Positions 54,489 to 64,000 of a stretch of 64,000 bases of DNA are shown piece by piece. The stretch spans positions 59,839 through 123,838 of the forward strand of contig WJYB01000012.1 of the NCBI GenBank assembly GCA_009668015.1. The letters are read 5' to 3'. Made by a program: the position numbers and the translations under genes. The notes below the pieces were generated by a model, which saw only the letters and a program-made list of their open reading frames with translations, was not told where the DNA came from and searched no databases. The first letter of the stretch is position 1, and every line of letters starts with the position of its first letter. Source of the stretch: Enterobacteriaceae bacterium RIT714. Lineage in GTDB: Bacteria > Pseudomonadota > Gammaproteobacteria > Enterobacterales > Enterobacteriaceae.

Positions 54489-55862
54489 ATGGCACTTTGG
54501 GGTGGGCGTTTTACACAGGCAGCGGATCAGCGGTTCAAACAGTTCAACGACTCTTTGCGCTTCGACTACCGCCTGGCCGAACAGGATATCGTCGGCTCTG
54601 TGGCCTGGTCCAAAGCGCTGGTCACGGTAGGTGTGCTGAGCGCGGATGAACAGCTGCAGCTGGAAGAGGCGCTGAACAATCTGCTGGAAGAGGTTCGCGT
54701 GAACCCGCAGCAAATCCTCGAAAGCGATGCTGAAGACATTCACAGCTGGGTGGAAGGCAAGCTTATCGACAAAGTCGGCCAGTTGGGTAAAAAGCTGCAC
54801 ACCGGGCGGAGCCGTAACGATCAGGTCGCGACTGACCTGAAGCTGTGGTGCAAAGATACCGTTGGCGAGCTGTTGTCGGCGAATCGCCAGTTGCAAAGCG
54901 CGCTGGTCGAAACTGCACACAGCAATCAGGATGCCGTCATGCCGGGTTATACCCACCTGCAACGCGCGCAGCCGGTGACGTTTGCACACTGGTGTCTTGC
55001 CTATGTTGAGATGCTGGCCCGTGATGAAAGTCGTTTACAGGATACGCTGAAGCGTCTGGACGTTAGCCCGCTGGGCAGCGGTGCGCTGGCCGGAACGGCC
55101 TACGAAATCGATCGTGAACAGCTGGCCGGCTGGCTGGGATTTGCCAGTGCAACCCGCAACAGCCTGGACAGCGTCTCGGATCGTGACCATGTTCTTGAAC
55201 TGCTTTCAAACGCTTCCATTGGCATGGTGCATCTGTCGCGCTTTGCCGAAGACCTGATTTTCTTCAACTCTGGTGAAGCCGGATTTGTTGAGCTGTCTGA
55301 CCGTGTGACCTCCGGATCATCGCTGATGCCGCAGAAGAAAAACCCGGATGCTCTGGAGCTGATTCGCGGCAAGTGTGGTCGCGTTCAGGGTGCGCTTACC
55401 GGCATGATGATGACCCTGAAAGGCCTGCCGTTGGCTTACAACAAAGATATGCAGGAAGATAAAGAAGGGCTGTTCGACGCGCTCGACACCTGGCTGGATT
55501 GTCTGCACATGGGCGCATTAGTTCTGGACGGTATTCAGGTGAAACGTCCGCGTTGCCAGGAAGCGGCGCAGCAGGGTTATGCGAACTCCACTGAACTGGC
55601 GGATTACCTGGTCGCAAAAGGTGTACCGTTCCGTGAGGCGCACCATATTGTGGGCGAAGCGGTGGTTGAGGCGATTCGTCAGGGCAAGCCGCTGGAAGAC
55701 CTTACGCTGGCTGATTTGCAAAAATTCAGTGCGGTGATTGGCGATGATGTCTATCCGATCCTGGCGCTGCAATCGTGTCTGGATAAGCGTGCTGCGAAAG
55801 GCGGTGTATCGCCGAAGCAGGTGGCGCAGGCGATTTCCGATGCGAAAGATCGGTTGATTTAG
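54489..55862 (+). CDS. argH: Argininosuccinate lyase
   Basis: Last step of arginine synthesis, releasing fumarate. The 457-residue fumarase/aspartase-superfamily protein has [13 protein letters not shown], the signature loop [12 protein letters not shown], and [21 protein letters not shown]. Length equals E. coli ArgH. The mRNA ends in two tandem terminator units. Confidence 0.98.
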   Translation: MALWGGRFTQAADQRFKQFNDSLRFDYRLAEQDIVGSVAWSKALVTVGVLSADEQLQLEEALNNLLEEVRVNPQQILESDAEDIHSWVEGKLIDKVGQLGKKLHTGRSRNDQVATDLKLWCKDTVGELLSANRQLQSALVETAHSNQDAVMPGYTHLQRAQPVTFAHWCLAYVEMLARDESRLQDTLKRLDVSPLGSGALAGTAYEIDREQLAGWLGFASATRNSLDSVSDRDHVLELLSNASIGMVHLSRFAEDLIFFNSGEAGFVELSDRVTSGSSLMPQKKNPDALELIRGKCGRVQGALTGMMMTLKGLPLAYNKDMQEDKEGLFDALDTWLDCLHMGALVLDGIQVKRPRCQEAAQQGYANSTELADYLVAKGVPFREAHHIVGEAVVEAIRQGKPLEDLTLADLQKFSAVIGDDVYPILALQSCLDKRAAKGGVSPKQVAQAISDAKDRLI

Positions 55863-55921
55863 TGGCGTGCGGGCTGATGCCCTCACCCCGGCTCTCTCCC
55901 ACGGGAGAGGGAGAAAATACT

Positions 55922-55954
55922 AAAAACGGTCACTGTTGTGGCCGTTTTGCTTTT
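55922..55954 (+). terminator. First terminator of argCBH
   Basis: AAAAACGGTCAC-TGTT-GTGGCCGTTTT followed by GCTTTT, with one T-G wobble in the stem. Confidence 0.85.
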
Positions 55955-56015
55955 GCCTTGTGCGCGCTGATGCCCTCACCCCGGCTCTCTCCCACGGGGA
56001 GAGGGAGAAAATACT

Positions 56016-56048
56016 AAAAACGGTCACTGGAGTGGCCGTTTTGCTTTT
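56016..56048 (+). terminator. Second (duplicated) terminator of argCBH
   Basis: AAAAACGGTCAC-TGGA-GTGGCCGTTTT followed by GCTTTT; copy of the first terminator within the tandem duplication. Confidence 0.85.
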
Positions 56049-56068
56049 GCCTTGGGCGTTTTTACGCA

Positions 56069-56186
56069 AAAAAAAAGCGGACACGGAGTCCGCAAAAGTT
56101 CACGTTGGCTTTAGTTGTTCGAGTTTGAGAGAAACTCGTATGACGCGGCGGAGACTTCAAGGGTCAAACAGGTCCCGCCCCGTCTA
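56069..56186 (-). ncRNA. oxyS: OxyS small RNA
   Basis: Peroxide-induced Hfq-dependent sRNA that in E. coli represses fhlA, rpoS translation and nusG. The minus strand has the conserved internal ACCCTTGAAGT, CTAAAGCCAACGTGAACTTT and the terminator GCGGACTCCGTGTCCGC followed by nine T. The 5' end is placed by alignment with E. coli (GAAACGGAGCGGCACC versus TAGACGGGGCGGGACC), so it is good to a few bases. The hairpin loop with CTCAAACTCGAAC is kept. Confidence 0.92.
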
Positions 56187-56210
56187 TGTGGTGTATTATT
56201 CAACAGAATG

Positions 56211-56264
56211 CTTGATAGGGATAATCGTTCGTTGCTATGCTATCTATCGCCATGAACTATCGTG
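56211..56264. promoter_or_regulatory. OxyR operator of oxyR-oxyS
   Basis: The stretch GATAGGGATAATCGTTC...CTATCTATCG...GAACTATCG holds the spaced ATAG/CTAT elements of an OxyR tetramer site and differs from E. coli only at a couple of bases as I recall. It serves oxyS activation and oxyR autorepression. Confidence 0.8.
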
Positions 56265-56281
56265 GCGACGGAGGATGAATA

Positions 56282-57199
56282 ATGAATATTCGTGATCTTG
56301 AATACCTGGTAGCGTTAGCTGAGCATCGTCATTTTCGCCGCGCGGCAGATTCCTGCCACGTCAGCCAGCCGACCCTGAGCGGCCAGATCCGTAAGCTGGA
56401 AGATGAGCTGGGCGTGATGCTGCTGGAGCGCACCAGTCGTAAAGTGCTGTTCACCCAGGCCGGTTTGCTGCTGGTGGATCAAGCGCGCACTGTGTTGCGT
56501 GAGGTCAAAGTGCTGAAGGAAATGGCAAGCCAGCAGGGGGAAGCCATGTCTGGCCCGCTGCATATTGGCCTGATCCCCACCGTTGGCCCGTATCTGTTAC
56601 CGCAAATTATTCCGATGCTGCATCAGACGTTCCCGAAGCTTGAAATGTATCTGCATGAAGCTCAGACCCATCAGCTGTTGGCGCAGCTTGATAGCGGCAA
56701 ACTGGATTGCGCGATTCTGGCGCTGGTCAAAGAGAGTGAAGCCTTTATCGAAGTGCCGCTGTTCGATGAGCCGATGATGCTGGCGATCTATGAAGATCAC
56801 CCGTGGGCGAACCGCGATCGCGTGCCGATGTCCGATCTGGCGGGTGAAAAGCTGCTGATGCTGGAAGACGGTCACTGTCTGCGCGATCAGGCGATGGGCT
56901 TCTGTTTTGAGGCGGGTGCGGATGAAGATACGCATTTCCGTGCAACCAGCCTGGAAACGCTGCGCAATATGGTGGCGGCGGGCAGCGGAATTACTTTGCT
57001 GCCAGCTCTGGCCGTGCCGCGCGAGCGTAAGCGTGACGGTGTGGTTTATCTGCCGTGCATTAAACCGGAGCCGCGTCGTACCATTGGTCTGGTCTATCGT
57101 CCAGGATCACCGCTGCGCAGCCGCTATGAGCAGCTGGCAGAGGCCATCCGCAGTTCGATGGATGGCCATTTTGACAGTGCGTTAAAACAGGCGGTTTAA
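56282..57199 (+). CDS. oxyR: Peroxide-sensing LysR-type regulator OxyR
   Basis: Activator of katG, ahpCF, oxyS and others when oxidised by hydrogen peroxide. The 305-residue protein has the [25 protein letters not shown] and the redox pair Cys199 (DGHCLRDQ) and Cys208 (MGFCFEAG). RBS GGAGGA. The 3' end overlaps convergent sthA by 18 bp. Confidence 0.98.
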   Translation: MNIRDLEYLVALAEHRHFRRAADSCHVSQPTLSGQIRKLEDELGVMLLERTSRKVLFTQAGLLLVDQARTVLREVKVLKEMASQQGEAMSGPLHIGLIPTVGPYLLPQIIPMLHQTFPKLEMYLHEAQTHQLLAQLDSGKLDCAILALVKESEAFIEVPLFDEPMMLAIYEDHPWANRDRVPMSDLAGEKLLMLEDGHCLRDQAMGFCFEAGADEDTHFRATSLETLRNMVAAGSGITLLPALAVPRERKRDGVVYLPCIKPEPRRTIGLVYRPGSPLRSRYEQLAEAIRSSMDGHFDSALKQAV

Positions 57200-58582
57200 G
57201 CCATTTAGCGCCGCTACCCGATAGGCTTCCGCCATTGTCGGGTAGTTAAAGGTGGTGTTAACGAAGTACTCGATCGTGTTACCGCCACCTTTTTGCTCCA
57301 TGATCGCCTGCCCGATATGAATGATTTCCGCGGCGCGTTCACCAAAGCAGTGAATCCCCAGGATCTCTTTCGTCTCGCGATGGAACAAAATCTTCAGCGT
57401 GCCCACGCTCATTCCCACGATTTGCGCCCGCGCCAGATGTTTAAACTGCGCACGACCTACCTCGTAAGGCACCTTCATTGACGTCAGCTGCTGTTCGGTT
57501 TTACCCACCGAGCTGATCTCCGGAATGGTGTAAATACCGGTCGGGATATCTTCGATCAGATGCGCTGTCGCTTCGCCTTTGACCAGCGCCTGTGCAGCGA
57601 TGCGACCTTGATCGTAAGCGGCGGAAGCCAGGCTCGGATAGCCAATCACGTCACCCACCGCGTAGATATGCGGCAGAGCGGTCTGGTACATGCTGTTGAC
57701 CTTCAGCTGGCCACGGCTGTCGGTTTCGAGGCCGATGTTTTCCAGCGCCAGTGAATCGGTGTTACCGGTACGGCCATTGGCATACAGCAGGCAGTCGGCT
57801 TTGAGCTTTTTGCCGGACTTCAGGTGCATGATCACACCGTCATCGCAACCTTCGATTTTCTCGTACTCTTCGTTGTGGCGAATAACCACGCCGCTGTTCC
57901 AGAAGTGGTAGGAAAGGGAGTCGGACATCTCCTGATCGAGAAACGCCAGCAGACGGTCGCGGGTGTTAATCAGGTCCACTTTCACGTCCATTCCGCGGAA
58001 GATCGACGCATATTCGCAGCCAATCACCCCTGCGCCGTAGATCAGTACGTGTCGCGGCTCATGATGCAGGCTCAGAATGGAGTCGCTGTCATAAACGCGC
58101 GGGTGCGAGAAATCAACGTCCGTAGGATGGTACGGGCGGGAGCCGCAGGCGATAACAAATTTCTCGGCGGTAATCGTCTCAACGGAACCGTCATGGCACT
58201 TCAGCGCGAGCGTGTGCTCGTCAACAAAGTGCGCATCCCCCTGCAAGATCTCGCAGTGGTTACGTTCGTAGAATCCCTGGCGCATCCGCGTTTGCTGGTT
58301 AATCACGTTATCGGCGTGGTTAAGGATGTCGGCAAAGGAAGAACGAAGAAGTCGGGAATGGTCGCTGTAAAGAGGGTTTTTATTGAATTCGATAATGCGG
58401 CTAACGGCGTGGCGGAGGGCTTTTGAAGGGATGGTGCCCCAGTGGGTGCAACCGCCACCAACATTATGATAGCGCTCTATGACCGCTACTCTGGCTCCCT
58501 GTTTCACCAGTCCCATCGCAGCGCCTTCGCCGCCGGGGCCGGAACCAATAACTATTGCGTCGTAATCGTAGGTGTGTGGCAT
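57182..58582 (-). CDS. sthA: Soluble pyridine nucleotide transhydrogenase
   Basis: FAD flavoprotein (UdhA) that moves hydride between NADPH and NAD+. The 466-residue protein has the FAD loop [33 protein letters not shown] (where the usual redox disulfide is lost, with a single Cys) and the NAD loop [14 protein letters not shown]. Length equals E. coli SthA. Confidence 0.97.
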   Translation of the reverse strand: MPHTYDYDAIVIGSGPGGEGAAMGLVKQGARVAVIERYHNVGGGCTHWGTIPSKALRHAVSRIIEFNKNPLYSDHSRLLRSSFADILNHADNVINQQTRMRQGFYERNHCEILQGDAHFVDEHTLALKCHDGSVETITAEKFVIACGSRPYHPTDVDFSHPRVYDSDSILSLHHEPRHVLIYGAGVIGCEYASIFRGMDVKVDLINTRDRLLAFLDQEMSDSLSYHFWNSGVVIRHNEEYEKIEGCDDGVIMHLKSGKKLKADCLLYANGRTGNTDSLALENIGLETDSRGQLKVNSMYQTALPHIYAVGDVIGYPSLASAAYDQGRIAAQALVKGEATAHLIEDIPTGIYTIPEISSVGKTEQQLTSMKVPYEVGRAQFKHLARAQIVGMSVGTLKILFHRETKEILGIHCFGERAAEIIHIGQAIMEQKGGGNTIEYFVNTTFNYPTMAEAYRVAALNGLNRLF

Positions 58583-58781
58583 GGCAAGGCTTACCTGTTC
58601 TTATACATAAAAGCAACAGAATAGTAACATCATTGGTCGGATAACCCAATTATCGTTGTGCTCTTTTCGAGCTGTGGAGCACAAACCGCGCGTAAACAAT
58701 CATTCACAAAGCCGCGTAAACAGATTAATTTTATTCTCTGGTATAGTGCCAGCAGGCCTTTGGAAGGATTCGATTAAAGTG

Positions 58782-59420
58782 ATGGGCGTAAGAGCACAAC
58801 AAAAAGAGAAAACCCGGCGTTCGCTGGTGGAAGCGGCATTCAGTCAGTTGAGTGCAGAGCGGAGTTTTGCCAGTTTGAGCTTGCGCGAAGTTGCACGCGA
58901 AGCAGGGATTGCGCCAACGTCCTTCTATCGTCATTTCCGTGATGTGGATGAACTGGGTCTGACCATGGTGGATGAGAGCGGCCTGATGCTGCGCCAGCTC
59001 ATGCGTCAGGCGCGTCAGCGTATTGCCAAAGGCGGCAGCGTTATCCGCACGTCGGTATCTACCTTTATGGAATTTATCGGCAACAATCCCAATGCGTTTC
59101 GCCTGTTACTGCGTGAACGCTCGGGAACATCTGCCGCGTTTCGTGCCGCTGTGGCGCGCGAAATTCAGCATTTTATCGCGGAACTTGCCGACTATCTTGA
59201 AATCGAAAACCATATGCCACGCGCCTTCACGGAAGCGCAGGCCGAGGCGATGGTGACGATTGTTTTCAGTGCGGGCGCTGAAGCACTGGATGTTGGCGTT
59301 GAACAACGTAAGCAACTCGAAGAGCGACTGGTCCTGCAACTGCGGATGATTTCCAAAGGGGCGTATTACTGGTATCGCCGTGAACAAGAAAAGTTGGCGC
59401 ATCAAATCGACGAAGGGTGA
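58782..59420 (+). CDS. fabR: TetR-type fatty acid repressor FabR
   Basis: Represses fabA and fabB according to the balance of saturated and unsaturated acyl chains. The 212-residue protein has the [23 protein letters not shown] near residues 31-50. ATG at 58782 gives the E. coli N-terminus [15 protein letters not shown]; an in-frame GTG precedes it and a longer frame from 58656 lacks homology. The C-terminal tail (HQIDEG) differs from E. coli. Confidence 0.94.
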   Translation: MGVRAQQKEKTRRSLVEAAFSQLSAERSFASLSLREVAREAGIAPTSFYRHFRDVDELGLTMVDESGLMLRQLMRQARQRIAKGGSVIRTSVSTFMEFIGNNPNAFRLLLRERSGTSAAFRAAVAREIQHFIAELADYLEIENHMPRAFTEAQAEAMVTIVFSAGAEALDVGVEQRKQLEERLVLQLRMISKGAYYWYRREQEKLAHQIDEG

Positions 59421-59423
59421 GAA

Positions 59424-59783
59424 ATGAAACAGTCAGGTCAGGATAAAGGTACGTTGTTGCTGGCATTGATCGCTGGCTTATCAATTAATGGTACGTTCGC
59501 AGCCGTGTTTAGCTCCATCGTGCCATTTTCGATTTTTCCGATCATCGCTGTGGTGCTGACGGTTTACTGTTTGCATCAGCGCTATCAGAATCGCACCATG
59601 CCGGTAGGATTACCGGGCCTGGCTGCCGCGTTCTTTGTCCTGGGCGTTCTGCTGTATAGCACCGTAGTGCGCGCGGAGTATCCGGATATCGGCTCTAACT
59701 TCCTGCCAGCTGTACTTTCTGTGGCGCTGGTATTCTGGATCGGCGTTAAAATGCGTCACCGTAAGCACCAGATATCGGAATAA
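59424..59783 (+). CDS. yijD: DUF1422 inner-membrane protein YijD
   Basis: 119-residue membrane protein of unknown function with four hydrophobic segments and a basic C-terminus ([11 protein letters not shown]). Starts three bases after fabR, so the two are an operon. Length equals E. coli YijD. Confidence 0.9.
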   Translation: MKQSGQDKGTLLLALIAGLSINGTFAAVFSSIVPFSIFPIIAVVLTVYCLHQRYQNRTMPVGLPGLAAAFFVLGVLLYSTVVRAEYPDIGSNFLPAVLSVALVFWIGVKMRHRKHQISE

Positions 59784-59846
59784 ACGAAGCGCTATCAGAC
59801 ACTTTCAGGCAGGTAGCGCAAGGCTTACCTGCCCTGTAAAAGCTGA

Positions 59847-60947
59847 TTATTTCGCCGTCAGCAGTACGCCGCACTCCATATGGTGCGTATAAGGGAACTG
59901 ATCGAACAGCGCCAGCCGCTCAACCTTGTGCGTCTGGCTTAATGTTTCCAGATTCTTGCATAAGGTTTCCGGGTTGCAGGAAATGTACAAAATCCGCGGA
60001 TAAGCCTGCACCATTTTCTCGGTTTCGCTGTCCAGCCCGCTGCGCGGGGGATCGACGAAAATCGTCTCGCACTGGTAGCTCTTCAGATCGATTCCCTGCA
60101 AGCGGTTGAATTCGCGCACGCCATTCATTGCCTGAGTAAACTCTTCGGCCGCCATACGAATGATCTGTACGTTATCAATGTGGTTTGCCGCAATGTTGTA
60201 TTGCGCCGCCGCAACGGACGGTTTGGCGATCTCGGTAGCCAGCACGCGTTCAAAATTACGCGCCAGCGCCAGTGAAAAGTTGCCGTTACCGCAGTACAGC
60301 TCCAGCAAATCACCCGTTGCCCCTTCGGTGGCGTTCAGCGCCCACTCCAGCATCTGGATGTTCATCGCTGCATTTGGCTGAGTGAAGCTGTTTTCGACCT
60401 GGCGATAGATCATCTCTTTCCCGGCCACCGGCAGACGTTCGTCAACGTAATCCTGATCGAGCATAATTTTGGTTTTCGTCGCGCGGCCAATCAGATGTAC
60501 ATTGATGTTCTTCGCACGCAGCGCATCGCGCAGAGTTTCGGCTTCCTGACGCCATTCATCGTTCAACGCTTTGTGATACAGCAGTGAGACGATTGCCTGG
60601 TTGCTTTGCGTGGTGAGGTAATCAATCTGGAAAAGCTTGTGGCGCAGAACGGGATTCTCGCGAACGCTTTCAATCATCAACGTCATCAATTGATTAATTA
60701 ATTCGCTGGCCGCCGGAAAACTATCCACGCGGATACGAGATTTTGTCTGCTGGTCGAAAATGATGTGATAGAGGTCATCGCCATCATGCCAGATACGGAA
60801 CTCGGCGCGCATGCGGTAGTGGCTGACCGGTGAGCGAAACACCTCTGGAACGGGCGCAGCGAAAGGCGTCATCATACTTTGCAGGCGGACCACTTTCTCT
60901 GCCAGCTGCGCGTCGTACTGTTCTGTCGGGAGGTGTTCGGGGGTCAT
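59847..60947 (-). CDS. trmA: tRNA (uracil-5-)-methyltransferase TrmA
   Basis: Makes ribothymidine at position 54 of tRNA (and at 341 of tmRNA). The 366-residue protein has the SAM-binding [25 protein letters not shown], the nucleophile in YISCNPETL (about Cys324) and the base Glu in [12 protein letters not shown] at 60947 ([14 protein letters not shown]) is the E. coli start; the upstream extension to 61268 runs through the btuB riboswitch and is not credible. Confidence 0.96.
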   Translation of the reverse strand: MTPEHLPTEQYDAQLAEKVVRLQSMMTPFAAPVPEVFRSPVSHYRMRAEFRIWHDGDDLYHIIFDQQTKSRIRVDSFPAASELINQLMTLMIESVRENPVLRHKLFQIDYLTTQSNQAIVSLLYHKALNDEWRQEAETLRDALRAKNINVHLIGRATKTKIMLDQDYVDERLPVAGKEMIYRQVENSFTQPNAAMNIQMLEWALNATEGATGDLLELYCGNGNFSLALARNFERVLATEIAKPSVAAAQYNIAANHIDNVQIIRMAAEEFTQAMNGVREFNRLQGIDLKSYQCETIFVDPPRSGLDSETEKMVQAYPRILYISCNPETLCKNLETLSQTHKVERLALFDQFPYTHHMECGVLLTAK

Positions 60948-60999
60948 GATGCATCCTGAGTGGTAAACAATTTCGCGGGGATTGTAAGCACTGTACAGG

Positions 61000-61047
61000 G
61001 GATGTCCAGATTTAATCATGCATAGCTGTCTGGACATCCATACGTTT
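61000..61047. promoter_or_regulatory. Candidate Met-box array in front of btuB
   Basis: Six octamers in strict 8-bp register: GGATGTCC, AGATTTAA, TCATGCAT, AGCTGTCT, GGACATCC, ATACGTTT. Against AGACGTCT they match at 5, 4, 3, 6, 5 and 6 positions. The two ends look best. It lies between divergent trmA and btuB, just upstream of the riboswitch. MetJ control here is inferred. Confidence 0.5.
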
Positions 61048-61067
61048 CTAATTGTAGCATTCTGTTT

Positions 61068-61214
61068 CCGGTCTTCTTTTAGTGAAAAGGGAATCCAGTG
61101 TAAATCTGGAGCTGACGCGCAGCGGTAATGACTGGCGGGATGAATGTTGTAGACACTGCTGTAAAGCGGGAAGTCTTCATCCGTAAAACGCCACCAAGCC
61201 CGAAGACCTGCCGG
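61068..61214 (+). promoter_or_regulatory. Cobalamin riboswitch (aptamer) of btuB
   Basis: Adenosylcobalamin-binding leader. CCGGTCTTC (61068-61076) pairs with GAAGACCTGCCGG (61202-61214) to close it. Internal conserved blocks are GGGAATCCAGTGTAAATCTG, GAGCTGACGCGCAGCGGTAA and the B12 box AAGCCCGAAGACCTGCC. All are nearly identical to E. coli btuB. Confidence 0.95.
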
Positions 61215-61295
61215 AACCACGTCGCATTTGGTTTCATCATCGCGTGCTATAGATGACGCCTGCGGCATCCTTCTTATATTGTGGATGCTTTAACA
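61215..61295 (+). promoter_or_regulatory. btuB riboswitch expression platform
   Basis: GCATCC (61265-61270) and GGATGC (61283-61288) form a stem just before the btuB ATG that should hide the ribosome binding region when cobalamin is bound. A loop-receptor kissing interaction with the aptamer is known for E. coli. Confidence 0.75.
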
Positions 61296-63146
61296 ATGAT
61301 TAAAAAAGTATCGCTGATGACGGCGCTTTCCGTCACGGCATTTTCGGGCTGGGCGCAGGAAAGCGCTGACTCGTTGGTGGTGACAGCAAACCGTTTTGAG
61401 CAACCGGCAAATACCGTTCTGGCACCGACGTCTGTGGTGACTCGTGAAGATATCGAACGCTGGCAGGCCAAGAGCGTCGTTGAAGTCATGCAGCGTTTGC
61501 CGGGGGTGGATATCGCCCAAAGCGGTGGCATGGGGGCAAACGCTTCTACTTTTATACGCGGCACGGAATCACGTCACGTGCTGGTGCTGATTGACGGCAT
61601 TCCTCTGAACAACGCCGGGATCAGCAACGTTGCCGATCTCAGCCAAATCCCTACCTCTCTTATCCAGCGTATTGAGTACATTCGCGGTCCACGCTCGGCG
61701 CTGTATGGTTCCGATGCGATTGGCGGGGTGATCAACATTATTACCGGGCGCGATAAGCCTGGCGGTGAAATTTCTGCGGGCGTGGGGTCGAAGGGCTACC
61801 AGGCGTACGACGGTTCATTCCAGCAGGTATTTGATAAAACCAAAGTCACCCTTGCGGGCAATTATACCTATACCCGTGGCTTTGATATTGATGCGCAGGA
61901 CGCGCCGCGTCAGCCGGATCGCGACGGTTTTATGAGTAAGTCTCTGTACGGTTCCGTGGAACAGCAGATCACCGATAGCGTGAGCGGCTTCTTCCGCGGC
62001 TTTGGCTATGATAACCGCACTGCTTATGACGGTTATGACCACTATGATGCCAACTATATGGTGGATGGTACGCCAGATACTCGTCAGCTTTACAGTCAGA
62101 ACTGGGATACCGGGTTGCGCTACAACCAGGGGATTTATCAGTCACAGTTGGTTGCGGGCTATGGCCGTAGTAAAGATCAGAACTATGATCCGAAAAAAGG
62201 CCGTTATGTTGATTCTGCTACAAACGATGATGTGAAGCAGTACACCACCCAGTGGATAAACACCTTTAGTGTCGGACACGGCAATGTCGGTGTGGGTCTG
62301 GACTGGCAGAAGCAGAAAACCGAAGCGGGAACGGGTAGCATGAAAAATGGCTACGATCAGCGTAACACTGGCGTGTTCCTTTCTGCGATGCAGCAGTTTA
62401 ATAGCGTGACGCTGGAAGCGGCTGCGCGTAACGACGATAACTCTAACTTTGGTAACCACAGTACCTGGCAAACCAGCGCTGCATGGGAATTCATCGAGGG
62501 CTATCGCGTTATCGGTTCTTATGGCACGGCCTATAAAGCGCCAACCATGAGCCAGATCCACAGTGAGGATTATGGTAATCCAAATCTTAAACCCGAAGAG
62601 AGCAAGCAGTGGGAAGGTGGGTTTGAAGGATTGACGGGGCCGGTTAACTGGCGCGTGACGGGTTATCGCAATGATGTCGATAACCTGATTGGTTACGACT
62701 CAAACTTCCGTTTCTATAACGTGAATGAAGCCAGAATCAAAGGGATTGAAGCGACGGCGCAATTTGATACCGGGTTGCTGAGCCATCAGATCTCTTATGA
62801 TTATGTTGACCCACGTAACGCCAAAACCGATGAAGTGCTGGCTCGTCGCTCTAAGCAACAGGTTAAGTATCAGTTGGACTGGCAGGTATGGGACCTCGAC
62901 TGGAACCTCGCCTACCGTTATCTGGGGACGCGTTATGATGTCGCAGTCGATCGCGATACCCATGCGACTGAACGTGTGAAAATGGGGGGGGTAAGTTTGT
63001 GGGATGCCGCAGTTTCATATCCTGTCACCTCACACCTAACAGTTCGTGGTAAAATAGCCAACCTGTTCGATAAAGATTACGAGACAGTATATGGCTACCA
63101 AACTGCAGGACGGGAATACACCTTGTCTGGCAGCTACACCTTCTGA
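61296..63146 (+). CDS. btuB: Vitamin B12 outer-membrane receptor BtuB
   Basis: TonB-dependent transporter of cobalamins. The 616-residue precursor has a signal peptide ([20 protein letters not shown]), TonB box [10 protein letters not shown], plug domain with RLPGVDIAQ and [22 protein letters not shown], and a 22-strand barrel ending in ...YTLSGSYTF with terminal Phe. ATG at 61296 is chosen over a GTG at 61281. Two residues longer than E. coli BtuB, with lineage differences in the extracellular loops. Overlaps murI by 56 bp. Confidence 0.97.
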   Translation: MIKKVSLMTALSVTAFSGWAQESADSLVVTANRFEQPANTVLAPTSVVTREDIERWQAKSVVEVMQRLPGVDIAQSGGMGANASTFIRGTESRHVLVLIDGIPLNNAGISNVADLSQIPTSLIQRIEYIRGPRSALYGSDAIGGVINIITGRDKPGGEISAGVGSKGYQAYDGSFQQVFDKTKVTLAGNYTYTRGFDIDAQDAPRQPDRDGFMSKSLYGSVEQQITDSVSGFFRGFGYDNRTAYDGYDHYDANYMVDGTPDTRQLYSQNWDTGLRYNQGIYQSQLVAGYGRSKDQNYDPKKGRYVDSATNDDVKQYTTQWINTFSVGHGNVGVGLDWQKQKTEAGTGSMKNGYDQRNTGVFLSAMQQFNSVTLEAAARNDDNSNFGNHSTWQTSAAWEFIEGYRVIGSYGTAYKAPTMSQIHSEDYGNPNLKPEESKQWEGGFEGLTGPVNWRVTGYRNDVDNLIGYDSNFRFYNVNEARIKGIEATAQFDTGLLSHQISYDYVDPRNAKTDEVLARRSKQQVKYQLDWQVWDLDWNLAYRYLGTRYDVAVDRDTHATERVKMGGVSLWDAAVSYPVTSHLTVRGKIANLFDKDYETVYGYQTAGREYTLSGSYTF

Positions 63147-63942
63147 TCCACGTCCCACCGTGCTGGTGTTTGACTCCGGCGTCGGTGGGCTTTCGGTCTA
63201 TGATGAGATTCGGCATCTCCTGCCGGATCTCCATTACATTTATGCTTTCGATAACGTGGCGTTCCCTTACGGGGAAAAGAGCGAAGACTTTATTGTTGAG
63301 CGCGTAGTCGAAATCGTCACTGCCGTACAACAGCGTTACCCCTTAGCGCTGGCCGTGATTGCCTGTAATACCGCAAGCACCGTTTCTCTTCCTGCCTTAC
63401 GCGAAAAATTCCCGTTCCCGGTTGTTGGCGTGGTTCCGGCGATTAAGCCGGCTGCCCGTCTGACCGCAAATGGCATCGTTGGCCTGCTGGCCACGCGCGC
63501 AACGGTAAAGCGTCCTTATACCCGTGAGCTGATCGAACGTTTTGCTAACGAATGTCAGATCGCCATGCTCGGGTCTGCTGAGCTGGTGGAGATGGCTGAA
63601 GCGAAACTGCACGGTAAGCCGGTGTCGCTGGAGGAGCTGCGTCGTATTCTGCGCCCGTGGCTGCTTATGGCCGAACCGCCGGATACGGTGGTACTGGGTT
63701 GCACGCACTTTCCTCTATTGCAGGAAGAGCTGCTCGCGGTATTGCCGGAAGGCACTCGTCTGGTTGACTCTGCTGCAGCAATTGCCCGGCGTACCGCCTG
63801 GCTGCTTGAACATGAAGCGCCTGATGCCAAATCCACTGATGCAAATATTGCCTATTGTATGGCGCTGACGCCTGAGACTGAGCGACTTTTACCCGTTTTA
63901 CGCCGTTATGGCTTTGAAACGCTCGAAAAACTAGCGCTTTAG
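63091..63942 (+). CDS. murI: Glutamate racemase
   Basis: Provides D-glutamate for peptidoglycan. The 283-residue protein has [22 protein letters not shown] (catalytic Cys) and [10 protein letters not shown] (second catalytic Cys), and the UDP-MurNAc-Ala-responsive N-terminal extension [16 protein letters not shown] of enterobacteria. It starts inside the end of btuB. As in E. coli an rRNA operon promoter follows. Confidence 0.97.
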   Translation: MATKLQDGNTPCLAATPSDPRPTVLVFDSGVGGLSVYDEIRHLLPDLHYIYAFDNVAFPYGEKSEDFIVERVVEIVTAVQQRYPLALAVIACNTASTVSLPALREKFPFPVVGVVPAIKPAARLTANGIVGLLATRATVKRPYTRELIERFANECQIAMLGSAELVEMAEAKLHGKPVSLEELRRILRPWLLMAEPPDTVVLGCTHFPLLQEELLAVLPEGTRLVDSAAAIARRTAWLLEHEAPDAKSTDANIAYCMALTPETERLLPVLRRYGFETLEKLAL

Positions 63943-63961
63943 CAGGGTTTTGAGCAAAAAA

Positions 63962-64000
63962 GAGACGGTTGAAAGTTTTTTTTAAAAGAGGGGTTGTCAA
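63962..64000 (+). promoter_or_regulatory. Start of an rRNA-operon P1 promoter (UP element and -35)
   Basis: AT-rich AAAGTTTTTTTTAAAAGAG followed by TTGTCA (63994-63999) resembles the UP element and -35 hexamer of E. coli rrnB P1, which lies downstream of murI. The -10 and the 16S gene would be beyond the window. Murein gene then rrn is the E. coli order. Confidence 0.7.

Larger units (their letters stand above)
55874..56060 (+). repeat. Tandem 93-bp duplication after argH
   Basis: Two almost identical units, starting CTGATGCCCTCACCCCGGCT at 55874 and again at 55967, each with a CCCTCACC...GGGAGAGGG palindrome, AAAATACTAAAAACGGTCAC, a hairpin and CCGTTTTGCTTTTGCC. The copies differ at a few positions, including one G inserted in the second and GTTGTGG versus GGAGTGG in the hairpin loop. 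The pfkA terminator has the same layout. Confidence 0.9.

Noticed and set aside
59847..61268. Longer trmA start at 61268
   Set aside because: The extension would run through the cobalamin riboswitch and Met-box region and has no homology to TrmA.

Overview
The window is a stretch of conserved chromosomal backbone from a gammaproteobacterium of the family Enterobacteriaceae. Nearly every protein matches its Escherichia coli counterpart in length and motifs as I know them, and gene order follows the E. coli rha-sodA-cpx-pfkA-glp-hsl-met-katG-ppc-arg-oxyR-btuB-murI segment. Several E. coli neighbours are missing here: rhaT, kdgT, yiiS-uspD, yiiX and yijE-yijF. An SLC13-type permease sits between cdh and tpiA. 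Together with abundant intergenic palindromes of the CCCTCACCC...GGGAGAGGG type, this suggests an Enterobacter, Lelliottia, Leclercia or Kluyvera-like genome rather than E. coli. The genus cannot be settled by eye. I see no prophage, insertion sequence, integron, CRISPR array or tRNA gene.

Layout. 1-3666: L-rhamnose catabolism, rhaBA on the minus strand and the activators rhaSR divergent. 3976-5345: sodA and yiiM. 5690-8473: the Cpx envelope-stress system, cpxRA divergent from cpxP with the sRNA CpxQ in the cpxP 3' end. 8563-14024: fieF, pfkA, sbp, cdh and a permease. 14107-20555: tpiA, yiiQ, yiiR, fpr and the glpFKX glycerol operon. 20949-29388: zapB, rraA, menA, hslVU, ftsN, cytR, priA. 29662-35563: rpmE and the methionine block (metJ, metBL, metF) with Met boxes. 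35765-37945: katG. 37999-48403: an anaerobic sugar or polyol island with gldA, fsaB and frwA on one strand and frwCB-pflDC-frwD on the other, plus the AraC regulator yijO. 48499-55862: ppc and the divergent argE/argCBH arginine genes. 56069-59783: oxyS, oxyR, sthA, fabR, yijD. 59847-63942: trmA, the cobalamin riboswitch with btuB, and murI. The window ends inside what looks like the P1 promoter of an rRNA operon.

How the genes work together. Oxidative-stress functions recur (sodA, fpr, katG, oxyR, oxyS, sthA). Carbon flow links pfkA, tpiA, glpFKX, ppc and the gldA-fsaB-frw-pfl island. MetJ-type operators stand before metB and metF, and a further candidate array stands before the btuB riboswitch, which would tie vitamin B12 uptake to methionine status.

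Most notable for follow-up: (1) three intergenic cassettes (5377-5680, 18039-18167, 34121-34491) with the same inverted ends but different interiors, two of them tandem arrays with a period of 43-47 bp; (2) the six in-register Met-box-like octamers at 61000-61047; (3) a 93-bp tandem duplication that doubles the terminator after argH; (4) the glycyl-radical island, whose enzyme has a Cys-x-Glu motif rather than the Cys-Cys of true pyruvate formate-lyase.
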